From: Vulcanisaeta sp. JCM 14467
GTDB taxonomy: Archaea; Thermoproteota; Thermoprotei; Thermoproteales; Thermocladiaceae
Length of the DNA: 64,000 bases
Assembly: GCF_001316245.1 (NCBI RefSeq)
Contig: NZ_BBDM01000008.1
Coordinates: forward strand, 59,657-123,656
Direction of reading: 5' to 3'
The position numbers and the translations under genes are program-made. This document shows positions 1-8,178 of this stretch, piece by piece (the stretch's first letter is position 1; each line of letters begins with the position of its first letter). The notes beneath the pieces are model-generated. The model saw nothing but the letters and a program-made list of their open reading frames with translations. It was not told where the DNA came from and ran no database searches.

Positions 1-1
1 T

Positions 2-1102
2 AAGTTAGTACTTAAGGGGCTCGGTGGCATAGTTATCATGGTGCCTGACGTGTTTAAGGAAATAATGGACAAGAAGAAGTATAGGAGGTTCATTAAGAAA
101 GTGCTTAGGGCGTTGAGGAGAGGCTTAGAGGAGACCGATGGAGACGTACAGAAAGGCTTGTCGGCAATGGGGACGACGCAGATATGGCAAGTTCTCGCAT
201 GGTCGTTACTTTACCCTGGTAGGGTACATACGTATGTGAGCTCCATCAATATCAATGAGGGCGATGTAACTATTACGTGGTTCATGCGGTCTAACCACAA
301 GTCAATCAGGGGCAGAATCCACAATGATATTGGGAAGCTCAGCAAGGAAGAGGTTTTGGCATTCACATTCACAGCGATACTCGGCGATGGTAGCGCGTTT
401 ATCAGGAAGGATCGCGGCTATGATGTGACTGTGCTTGAAATTACAATGTTGGATGAGAAGTTTAAAGCGTGGGGGTCGTCGTTGTTAGCGAAGTTGAGAG
501 AAATGGGTTTTAGGAGCGGTAAACCGATAACAAGGGGCAATAAGGTTGAAGTGAGGTTTTACGGCAGTAATGCCATTAATTTGGCAAGGGCTATGATTGA
601 TGTCTCGCCATCAATCCTTAAGGACATCCTTGACGCTTTAGGCTTTGAGAAGTGGGAAAGAATTAAGCGAATTGCCGAGATGGAGGTAAGATGGCGAAAG
701 GGCGAGATGCAGGTGAGTGTGTTAGGTTACAGATGCACAGTGGATGTTCAAAAAGGCACTGTTAGGTTGGCTCTCAAGGCTAAGGATGAGGATGAGGCAA
801 AGAGGATTATCGAGATGTTGAGAGCTGTGTATGATGATGTTCATGCCCGCATTAATCGTAGCCATGGTAAATGTGTTGTTAGATTACCCATGAAGTTCAT
901 CGAAGAACATATTGAGGTTAGGATACAGGTTGTGAAGGTACTGTGCCAAAAATACCGTAAAGTTAAGGATGAGGTGAAGAGAAAAATAATTGCTATGCAC
1001 TTGTTGAAGTTAGCAACACCCACAAAGGGGGCAGCCGCGGCTGAGCCTCTCCATTATCAGGGCCCACGCGAAGGAGTTTGCACCGCCGACGCCGGCTATT
1101 AG
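2..1102 (+). CDS. PaRep2b-like protein with LAGLIDADG-like motif, partial
   Basis: The frame is already open at the left edge of the window, so the ATG at 38 is only the first Met visible and the gene probably starts outside. The protein is basic and helical, with a motif around residue 115 of the visible Met-started form (AILGDGSAFIRK) that resembles the LAGLIDADG/PaRep2b type of fold. PaRep2b genes are mobile or multicopy genes of unknown role in Thermoproteales. The last 30 or so residues (after KIIAMHLLKLA) are Pro/Gly/Ala-rich and are simply the antisense of an MFS transporter gene, so the natural C-terminus has been lost and the stop at 1100-1102 is accidental. The family assignment rests on general resemblance only; a homing-endonuclease remnant is the alternative. 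Confidence 0.5.
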   Translation, partial: KLVLKGLGGIVIMVPDVFKEIMDKKKYRRFIKKVLRALRRGLEETDGDVQKGLSAMGTTQIWQVLAWSLLYPGRVHTYVSSININEGDVTITWFMRSNHKSIRGRIHNDIGKLSKEEVLAFTFTAILGDGSAFIRKDRGYDVTVLEITMLDEKFKAWGSSLLAKLREMGFRSGKPITRGNKVEVRFYGSNAINLARAMIDVSPSILKDILDALGFEKWERIKRIAEMEVRWRKGEMQVSVLGYRCTVDVQKGTVRLALKAKDEDEAKRIIEMLRAVYDDVHARINRSHGKCVVRLPMKFIEEHIEVRIQVVKVLCQKYRKVKDEVKRKIIAMHLLKLATPTKGAAAAEPLHYQGPREGVCTADAGY

Positions 1103-1390
1103 TATGTACGTTATTAGGTAGGCCAGTGGATTTCCATAGGCGATGAATGCCATTATAAGCCACAGAACCGCCAGCAATAACGTCGATAACTTAAGCAGTA
1201 ACTCAATACGCCTAATCCTCCTCAATGGTAATTGAACGACACCACTGAAGAATGATGTGGCGGACGAGACCAGGCTGATGCCGATACTGGGTACTCCTAT
1301 TACCGCGGCTAGGAAGCTCATGAATGGCGATACAAGTCCATTGGCAAGGTTTTGGAGGAGTATGTAATTTTTCAATTTCCTATGATGCAT
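1010..1390 (-). pseudogene. MFS-type transporter, N-terminal fragment
   Basis: The reading frame gives about 118 residues with four hydrophobic segments separated by a basic loop (QLPLRRIRRIELLLK), as in the first transmembrane bundle of a major facilitator superfamily permease. It then stops abruptly where the PaRep2b-like gene begins on the other strand, and only the meaningless tail PLCGCC follows. A complete MFS protein has about 400 residues, so roughly two thirds are missing. A TATA-like sequence (GGTTTTTAAATGG on this strand, near 1410-1422) lies just upstream of the ATG, so the fragment still has its own promoter. Substrate cannot be guessed. Confidence 0.7.
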
Positions 1391-1535
1391 ATACTAAGTA
1401 ATCATAAGAGTGTTACACCATTTAAAAACCATACCCAGAAGCCTCAGCCCGGGTTCTATCAATCACCACATCATCCTGGTCTAGCACTCATCACTTAAGT
1501 ACTTCATAAAATATTAATGAAATAAGGCTTACCCA

Positions 1536-2176
1536 CTAGGGACCCTTAATTACTAAATGCATTAAATCGCTGATGAATAACACCAACGTGAGCAGCGCTA
1601 TCGCAAATACGGCTATGGACCTCACTGAAACGTAAAGCGCGTATAAGGCAATTACCAACAGGGGTAATGAGTAAAGTAGCGCATTCGTACGACCAACATC
1701 GAAGAACTTCCTGCTCGCCCTAACGTACATGATGATTGATTCGAGGAATAACGTTGCCATGGATGCGAGGTTAATGATGAGTATGTCAATTATGGAATTA
1801 AGCGGTACTAACGATACGGCCGCGGAGACTATGGGCAGGTCAAGGTCTAGGTCATAAACATCGAGAACCCTCATGAAGCCCCTCCTCGCCCTATTAAGGA
1901 ATACCTTACCACCAACGGTTAAGCCGAGAACCGTGACGTAGGATATATAGGCCCTATACCAGGCTCAACCCATGAAACCAGGGTTAGGGCAACGGCAGCG
2001 ACGCCAATTAGATATAGCGGTATTAAGTAGTTCAGTCTCTCCTTAATGTAGGACAACCTATAATCAACACTAAACCTTGAGGCAGAGGTATACTCAAGGA
2101 TCAGCCAGGAAATGCCCAGTAGGCCGAAGCCCACACCCAACAACCACAGCAACATCGACAGTAAGGTAGCGGACAA
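1536..2176 (-). CDS. hypothetical polytopic membrane protein, frame broken once
   Basis: Two frames join into one protein. The first part (start 2176) has two or three hydrophobic helices with the loop DYRLSYIKERLNYL between them. The second continues from about 1935 with VTVLGLTVGGKVFLNRARRG and four more helices ending in ISDLMHLVIKGP. A one-base length change near 1935 separates the frames; there is no start signal at the second part. The result is about 210 residues and six or so membrane segments. I do not recognise a family. It ends about 150 bases downstream of the MFS promoter region and begins about 100 bases before tRNA-Ala. Confidence 0.55.
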
Positions 2177-2246
2177 AACAAAAAGCTAACTCCATATAGG
2201 CAGCAGCCGCTGAACCTGAAAAGGGCTTGTACTTGATTAACTAGAA

Positions 2247-2256
2247 AAGCTTATAG
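2247..2256 (+). promoter_or_regulatory. TATA box of tRNA-Ala(TGC)
   Basis: AAGCTTATAG lies 23-32 bp before the mature 5' end of the tRNA. The second tRNA-Ala at 18595 has the near-identical AAGCTTAAAA at the same distance, which supports both as TBP sites. Confidence 0.6.
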
Positions 2257-2278
2257 ACCATTACCTTAGGCTTTTCCT

Positions 2279-2355
2279 GGGCCGGTAGTCTAGCCTGGAA
2301 GGATGCCCGCCTTGCACGCGGGAGATCCCGGGTTCAAATCCCGGCCGGTCCACCA
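2279..2355 (+). tRNA. tRNA-Ala (anticodon TGC)
   Basis: A full cloverleaf can be drawn. The acceptor GGGCCGG pairs with CCGGTCC through a G3:U70 pair, the identity element of alanine tRNAs. The anticodon stem CCCGC/GCGGG encloses CTTGCAC, giving anticodon TGC. The T arm is CCGGG-TTCAAAT-CCCGG and the 3' CCA is encoded. No intron is visible. It is followed at once by a convergent PaREP1 gene, the same order as at 18595. Confidence 0.95.
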
Positions 2356-2358
2356 AAA

Positions 2359-2833
2359 TCACTGCAGTACCTTCCTCGCCTCCCTAACCAACTCCTCAAC
2401 CCTGGCAATACCGATCTTCACATACTCAACCGAGTACTTCCTCTCATGAAAACCCCATACATGTAGGTCGTAGGCTGCGTTCCAGCCGTCAACCACCCAA
2501 TAACCAAGCCGATTAGCTAAGGTCTTACTGGCCATGCCCAGTAGGTATGTGTACCAACGCCCAACCTTAACAAACTCTTGATACTCTGGCGTGTTAAATT
2601 TCTCGCTAATGCTTGATGACCTCCTCCGCGGCTTTATACGCCTTCCCACTAGCCTGCACGGCATCACCCTTATCGACGTACTGCCTCGCCTCCTCCAAAT
2701 ACTCCTCAGCGAGCCTAATCCTCTCCCTTATACCCTCCTGCGGATCCACCACGCTTAATGCATCGAGCAACAACTCCGCCACATCAACTCCCTTATTCAC
2801 CAATTTCCTGATTAACTCGTCAACATTAGCCAT
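2359..2833 (-). CDS. PaREP1 family protein, frameshifted
   Basis: This is a copy of the intact gene at 18701-19132. Shared stretches include GDAVQASGKAYKAAEEV, TPEYQEF, GRW(Y/H)TYLLG and YDLHVWGFHE, the signature of PaREP1 proteins, which are small helical (HEPN-like) proteins expanded in Thermoproteales. Their role is not settled; HEPN proteins are often RNA-binding or RNase-like. Compared with the paralogue, two G residues seem to be missing within about ten bases near 2617-2630 (expected AAGGCATTAGCGGAGAAA), which separates the N-terminal frame from the C-terminal frame. With both restored the protein has about 158 residues. It stands tail to tail with tRNA-Ala, ending four bases after the encoded CCA. 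Confidence 0.8.
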
Positions 2834-2898
2834 ACATTAGTGAGTAGACCCAGTACTAAATATGCCTTTGGTTTTCAACCCTGCTCGACTCACCTTTT

Positions 2899-4655
2899 AT
2901 GAATAGGCGGCGAAGTAAAAAAAGTCCGTTAATCCCCATAAACATGATGGGTATGGCCAGGGCGCGGGTAATAACCGCCCTAATGCTCACCGTAGTAATT
3001 TCGTTAATCATCACAGTACTAGTCACCACGGGCCAACAACCAACGCTATACAGGTCCTGGACATACTCGCCAATCAGGGACGTGAGTGAGGAGTACCAGG
3101 TCTATAGGGTCGCCGCGAACGGCATTAACTACTCGAGGATTGTGATAAACATTGAGTCAGTAAGTGGGGCACCACTGGGCAATGCCTCCGTGACCGTATT
3201 CGCCCTAACGCCATACCACATAGTCCCGGTTGGGGTTTACGTAGGCTCGAGGGTCGTGATACCCATGGACACGCCAGGCATAGCCTACGCCGTGAATAGG
3301 TGGGTCTCCTGGATGCTGAGGAGCACCTGGCACTCAATACAGCCCGGCCTATACACGGCACTCCTCGTATTCATAACATACCAAACACCACGCGGAGTCT
3401 ACATTAAGTCATTCACAATACCCTACGCACCAGCACCACTATACATTGGCGATGAAACCTACGTAATAACGGTTAACGCCCAAATAAACACGACAGCCCC
3501 ACCAAACATACCAATAAGCCAACTAAAGCCAGCAGGTCCCGCAGTCACGAAACCACCACTCGAGCTCTCCAACAATACAGACCAACCAGGCCAACTATAC
3601 GACTGCATGAGTCAGGCGCCTGAGTACGCTCCTGGATCAGTGGTGTCGCCAGGTGGATACTTGGCTCTAGCTAACTGCACCGGCTATAACGGGACAATAC
3701 CATTGCTATGGATTTCATGGAGCCAAAACGTGAGGAACACACTAAGTAGTGCCTCACTGAACATAGCCCTAAGTATTTCAGCATCTTCTTCAGAGCCATT
3801 TTACATATATGCAGAAGAACTAGAGACAAGCGGTGGACAGGTAATAGCCGATGTGATAGGTTCCTCATTCAATTCATCAAGCTTACAATTACAAATGCCT
3901 CTAAAAAGCGTTGGGCAATTAGGGTCTTTACCAAGTAATATATACTATGTCGGTGCCCCAGGCGCCTATGGCATGGCTCAATACCAATATTGGTATTGTC
4001 CAGACCTGAATTTACACACTGGAACGTGCGTAAGCGGTTATGTACCTACTAACCAGTATTACTACTACGTAATAGGGTTCAACCTCCAGAATAATTTAGT
4101 GTATGGCCCAGACACTGGCAGCGGTCCGGTATCGGCTATATTCCAATTCTTGAGCTATTACGGCTTGAACCTACCGACGCAGAGTACGTCGGCTGTGCAG
4201 TGGATGAGCAGGGGCTTTATTATTTCTATTTCCCAAATGGCACATCAATACAGAATGGCGCATTGATATCTGAGTATGTGGCCAATATCTTCAATGTTCC
4301 ATTGCTGCAGGTAATATCTGCCTTAGCCTCCGCACTTGAGGGTGGCGTGGTTGTTGATACCATTGTGGAGACCGGTGGTTTACCAACGTGGGCTCAATGG
4401 CTCACCAACGTACTTTCGGATATGGGCCAAATGACGAATCTACAGCAATACTATACTACGAACACTGAGTACTATGCCGTGAGTATAGGCTTTACCCAAA
4501 GTGGTCAATACGTTTATTACAATGTGGTTCCTGGCATTAGCTACGTAAATTATAATGGCCAGACCTATGCCGTACCCACGCCCGGCGTTGAGCTTAACGA
4601 GACCTGGGCTGGCGGTCAATTAGCCCAGGGATGCCCACCAACATACCTTGGTTAA
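2899..4655 (+). CDS. large secreted or membrane-anchored protein, unknown function
   Basis: A basic N-terminus is followed by a strong hydrophobic helix (ITALMLTVVISLIITVLV), so the protein is exported and either cleaved or anchored there. The rest is rich in Asn, Ser, Thr, Tyr and Gln with many N-x-S/T sites, as expected of glycosylated surface proteins of crenarchaea. Frame 1 runs to about 4203 and frame 2 continues from DEQGLYYFYFPNG; restoring one G in CAGTGGATGAG rejoins them to about 585 residues. The start may be the ATG at 2899 or a later Met (MMGMARARV). I see no catalytic motif. It could be a surface-layer component or an extracellular enzyme, but nothing visible decides this. Confidence 0.7.
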
Positions 4656-4787
4656 TGAGCTGCTGAAGCATTGGTCTTCATTATTTTAAATTTAGAGATT
4701 GATGGAGCCGAAGATGATGACCTCATTAAATGCCGTTAAACCCCTGCGGGTAATCCTTACATACTGTGCCTTTAGCAGTCTTAAGTA

Positions 4788-5130
4788 ATGGTTGGTGGTT
4801 TTGTTTTGTTTAATGGGTTGGTTTACGTCTCCTTTAAGCCGTTGGTTAGGGCTGAGGCTCTCGTGATCGTTGGTGATAGGGTTGTCTACGTCGGTGATGA
4901 GTCCAGGGCATTGAGGATCGCCGATGCCCTAGGCCTCGATACTGTGGACTTAAGGGGTAGGGTTGTGACGCCTGGCTTCATTGACGCCCACGCGCACCTG
5001 GACTCAATAGGCATTAACCTATCAACGCTCGACCTTAGGGGTGTCCCGAGTATCGAGGAGTTGAAGAGGAGGCTCAGGGATTACGCGAGAAGCGTTAAGA
5101 CCGGGTGGATAGTAGGTAGGGGCAGTAACA
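4788..5130 (+). pseudogene. amidohydrolase (YtcJ-like), N-terminal fragment
   Basis: The start MVGGFVLFNGLVY and the motif VVTPGFIDAHAHLDS are the N-terminal beta-sandwich and first metal-binding HxH of the amidohydrolase superfamily, of the YtcJ/COG1574 kind. The frame breaks off after GWIVGRGS, where the TnpB element begins. The C-terminal part is found at 6402 beyond the element. Together the two fragments make only about 300 residues, while YtcJ-type proteins have about 500, so a middle block of some 200 residues is missing as well as being interrupted. Confidence 0.85.
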
Positions 5131-5144
5131 ATGGTTGGGGTCTT

Positions 5145-6236
5145 TTAGTGTTGTTTGATTCCCTTTATGGCGATGAGGTATGCTGATGCGGTGTGTCTGT
5201 CTAGTCCGTGTTTCCTCATTGCCTCGTCATGTTCCCTCGAGTTTGTGGTGCCCCTTGGGTTCACGTACTTGGCTTCGATGCTGTATAGTGGTGCCTTCAT
5301 GGCAATCATCTCTATTATGGAGTTTCTGAAGATTGATACCCTGTAGTTGTAGTTCTCATGCAACCTCCTACCATTCCTAATCCAAAGTAACCTTAGCCTC
5401 CCCAGTACATCCGGGTTTTCCAGGAACAATATCCTAACACCATGGTGATAGGCGTAATCCAGCATCTCGTGCACGGCCATACCAATGACGCTCCAAGCCC
5501 TACGCCTTGGGTAACCCCTAGCCGTAACCTCCCTAAACCAGAAGGTGTATGTGTCTCTAAGGTTTCCCCCATCATCAACTATGGCCAAGTTAATTCTATC
5601 AGTATTGACATCCACACCACCATAGAGCCTGCCATAATTCCTCCCGTACCTTATCATGTGCCTATAGTAGAAGTCCATGGGCACCGTTAACTGCACCTCC
5701 CCGTGAACCCATAACTCGTTCTTTCTTATACCGTAGTCCTCAATGACTACTCTCGCTGTGTACTTCTGCTTCTCCTCAAGAATCTTATTAAGTAAAACTC
5801 CATAGTTCTTGGGTATTGTTGGCCTAATGACTACCCTATTCTCCTTCCCATTATAGTCTATTGTGGTTATGTGGAAGCTGTAACCGTCTTTGAGAGTTAT
5901 ACTCCTCACTGGGTATTCCATCTCACTTTGCTGAAACATTAACCAATGACCTAGCTCTACTTCCTTGAAGTCTACTCCTAATTGCCTACAAGACTCGTAA
6001 ATTTCACGTACAAGTGTGATAACCCCATCAGTATACCTACGATTAGGTATTATTTCATAGATTATCTTCCTGAAGGTGTTTTTCCAGCTAATATCGGTTG
6101 CAGGTAGTATGGGCGTTTGCTTAGCCAAATCAAGCAGTCTATGAGTGGCAATCTTAAACAACCATGCAGTACTAAATAACTTCCTAGCTTCACTACCATT
6201 AACATTAAATGGTAATGTAATGGTTATGTAGCTCAT
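5145..6236 (-). CDS. tnpB: TnpB/OrfB-type RNA-guided nuclease homologue
   Basis: I place the start at ATG 6236 (MSYITITLPFNV). The longer open frame upstream would translate the GC-rich end of the element into low-quality sequence, and a TATA-like CTTATAAG lies about 20 bp before this ATG. The C-terminal half carries RuvC-like blocks: GGVDVNTDRINLAIVDD (first catalytic Asp), ILFLENPDV (Glu) and KHGLDRHTASAYLIAIKG (third acidic residue, probably the Asp of GLD). The four-cysteine zinc ribbon usual in TnpB is absent between blocks two and three: the stretch AKYVNPRGTTNSREHDEAM has no Cys. The length of 363 residues is near the family norm of about 400. The frame is intact, unlike many neighbours. 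TnpB proteins cut DNA guided by an element-encoded RNA; whether this variant is active is not known. Confidence 0.8.
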   Translation of the reverse strand: MSYITITLPFNVNGSEARKLFSTAWLFKIATHRLLDLAKQTPILPATDISWKNTFRKIIYEIIPNRRYTDGVITLVREIYESCRQLGVDFKEVELGHWLMFQQSEMEYPVRSITLKDGYSFHITTIDYNGKENRVVIRPTIPKNYGVLLNKILEEKQKYTARVVIEDYGIRKNELWVHGEVQLTVPMDFYYRHMIRYGRNYGRLYGGVDVNTDRINLAIVDDGGNLRDTYTFWFREVTARGYPRRRAWSVIGMAVHEMLDYAYHHGVRILFLENPDVLGRLRLLWIRNGRRLHENYNYRVSIFRNSIIEMIAMKAPLYSIEAKYVNPRGTTNSREHDEAMRKHGLDRHTASAYLIAIKGIKQH

Positions 6237-6283
6237 ATGGGGAATCCCCAGGCAATACTTATAAGGCCCTGGCTTATTAACCC

Positions 6284-6401
6284 TTTTGGTTACCCTGGGT
6301 TTCCGAGAGCCGTGGGGCAACCGCCACCGCGGTGAGGGTGCCCAGGGAGACCGCAATGAACCCAAGGGCGGTTAAATACCGCTCTCGGGAGAGCGGTTAA
6401 A
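6284..6401 (+). ncRNA. candidate structured RNA at the tnpB-start end of the element
   Basis: The segment is much richer in G+C than the surroundings and folds into nested stems, among them GCGGT-TAAAT-ACCGC and ACCGCTCTC-GG-GAGAGCGGT, which compete for the same bases. A homologous segment occurs in the deleted copy at 59875-59990, with different stem sequences but kept pairing and the common motifs GCCCAGGG, TGAACCC and GAGCGG. The palindromic CTTATAAG at 6254-6261 could act as a TATA box for tnpB to the left and for this RNA to the right. The strand is not proven: read with tnpB, the RNA would precede the gene as in IscB elements. Transcription is inference. Confidence 0.4.
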
Positions 6402-6965
6402 ATGATCGAGACAATACTCGATATTTATGGCAGGTTGGGTGATGCCTCAATGCTTAGGCATAGGATCGAGCACGCCTCAGTACTTAGGGAGGACTTGATA
6501 GGGAGAATTAGGGAGTTGGGTGTTGCATTGGCTGTTCAGCCACACTTCGTAATTAGTGATTGGTGGGTTGTGGATAGGGTTGGTGTTGATAGGGCTAGGT
6601 ACGTCTACCCATTCAAGACCCTGATAGATAATGGCATAATGCTGGGCTTCAGCACTGATGCACCAGTTGAGCCGCTTAATCCCTGGGAGACCGTGTACGC
6701 GGCGGTGACCAGGGGTCGTTATGAGGGTATTGAGTTGCTTAAGTATACTGAGGGTGAGGCGGTTAGTATTGCCGAGACGCTTCACTACTACACCTACGGC
6801 TCCGCATACCTACTCCATGAGGAGCACGAGCTCGGTAGGCTCGAGCCCGGTTACCTAGCCGACTTCATAATAATTGATAAAGACCCATTAAGTGTTAGTG
6901 ATAAGGAACTGAAAGACATAAAGGTGCTAGAGACCTACGTGGGTGGCGAAAGGATACACCCATGA
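6402..6965 (+). pseudogene. amidohydrolase (YtcJ-like), C-terminal fragment
   Basis: This piece holds the end of the TIM-barrel of the amidohydrolase begun at 4788. Visible marks are HRIEHASVLRED (metal-ligand His region), the LGFSTDAPVEPLNPW motif with the last catalytic Asp, and the closing YLADFIIIDKDPLSV. The ATG at 6402 is simply where coding sequence resumes after the TnpB element; there is no promoter of its own beyond what the element may supply. The frame then runs intact to its stop, ten bases before the convergent oxidoreductase gene. Confidence 0.85.
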
Positions 6966-6974
6966 ACAACACCG

Positions 6975-8113
6975 TCAAAACGCAGCCTTCTCCTGCACAG
7001 TCCCCTTCACCATCCTACCCTCCTTAAACCTACTCAATCTAAAGATGTCCTTAAACGTCCTCATCCTCCCATACTTAATCAATTCCGTAACCATTAAGGC
7101 GAAGGCTGGGGCTAGCTTGAAGCCGTGGCCGCTTAAACCGACGACGATTATTAGGTCCTTAATTGGCTCATCGACTATGGGCATCCAGTCCGGCGTCACG
7201 TCGTACTGGCCCCTCCAACCACCCAAGTACTTCGCGTTCACGAACCAGGGCATTCTTCTGGCAGCATTCTCCATCACGTTAACGGCATACTCAAACTCAG
7301 GCTCGGCTAATGGATTAAAGCTGTCTGGGTCTGGCCAGGTGTCCTCTGGTGGGTATAGTAGGCCCATTAGTCCGTTGCTTGAGCCCTCGGGCCTTATGTA
7401 GAAGTTATTCGTGTAGTCAAACACGTTGGGTAGGGACCTACCCATGTCAACCCTAACTATCCTCTCAATAATGTTCTTAATTGGCAGGTCTAGCTGGGGT
7501 AGGGTCTTGCGTACCCACACATTAGTGGCAACCACGTAGTGATCAGCCCTAACAACTTCGCCCCTGCTAACGAGCCTAATACCGACGACCTTGTTATCCT
7601 CGACATGTACCTGGGCCTCATCAATGATTAACTCGGCGCCCAACTCCCTGGCCCTGGCCATTACCGTGTTTGTGTATAGGCCTGTATCGGCATAGCCTGC
7701 GTCCTCCTCGTAAATGCCAACCTCGTTATCTGCCACATCGGCGTTGAGCATTTCACGAACTTCATTACCACTTAAGAACTTGACATTGGCGCCGATACCG
7801 CTAAGCATTTCGAAGGTCCTCCTCATGCCGTCCACGTCATTACCAATGACTATCAAGCCCGTCCTGGTAAATACGTCGACGCCAAACTCCTTTTCAAAGT
7901 TCATGAAGATTCATGGCTGTAGTGCGACATTCTAGCCACATCCTCATTGGCGTAGTAACTCCTGACGAGACCCAGGGAGTATGCGGTCATTCCCTGGGCA
8001 ACACCGCGCTTATCAATGACCAGGGTTTTGAAGCCCTCCCTGACCAGGTAATAAGCCACTGTGGTTCCCGTGGAGCCGGCACCAATCACAACAACATCAT
8101 AAGCCCTAGCCAT
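6975..8113 (-). CDS. FAD-dependent oxidoreductase of the DAO (glycine/sarcosine oxidase) family
   Basis: The N-terminus AYDVVVIGAGSTGTTVAYYL is a GxGxxG Rossmann site for FAD. The C-terminal half has the DAO fold marks YNNFYIRPEGSSNGL-like region, WRGQYDVTPDWMPIVDEP and IVVGLSGHGFKLAPA, the second FAD contact typical of glycine, sarcosine and related amine oxidases. A missing T near 7910 (GAATTCTTC read as GAATCTTC) splits the frame between SHYSHE and MNFEKEFGVDV. Restored length is about 380 residues, normal for the family. I chose the ATG at 8113 over an upstream one because the Rossmann strand follows directly. The likely substrate is an amino acid or methylated amine. It ends next to the broken amidohydrolase. 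Confidence 0.8.
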
Positions 8114-8178
8114 GATCAACCCCAACTTATCATGGGGAATTAATTTATAACTAATACGTGAATGACCATTAACCTGAC

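Larger units (their letters stand above)
5131..6401 (-). mobile_element. TnpB-only IS200/IS605-like element
   Basis: The element contains only tnpB, on the minus strand, and sits inside an amidohydrolase gene. Its end next to the tnpB stop begins ATGGTTGGGGT at 5131. A deleted relative at 59758 begins ATGGTTAGGGT in the same place relative to a tnpB C-terminal remnant. The other end is a GC-rich block of about 150 bp closing with a hairpin (ACCGCTCTC-GG-GAGAGCGGT, 6378-6397). There is no Y1 transposase gene (tnpA) inside or next to it, so movement would need help in trans. No target duplication is evident, as expected for this family. Ends are inferred from comparison of the two copies and could be off by a few bases. 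Confidence 0.75.

Noticed and set aside
2359..2833. PaREP1 copy at 2359 as a true pseudogene
   Set aside because: Apart from two missing G residues the sequence is as well kept as the intact copy, so error is more likely, though decay is not excluded.
2613..2840. Plus-strand frame opposite PaREP1, and similar Ser/Leu-rich frames opposite other genes
   Set aside because: They are antisense shadows of well-supported genes with no promoter or homology of their own.
6237..6365. N-terminal extension of TnpB from 6365
   Set aside because: It translates the GC-rich structured end into Pro/Arg-rich noise; the ATG at 6236 follows a TATA-like box and begins the conserved part.
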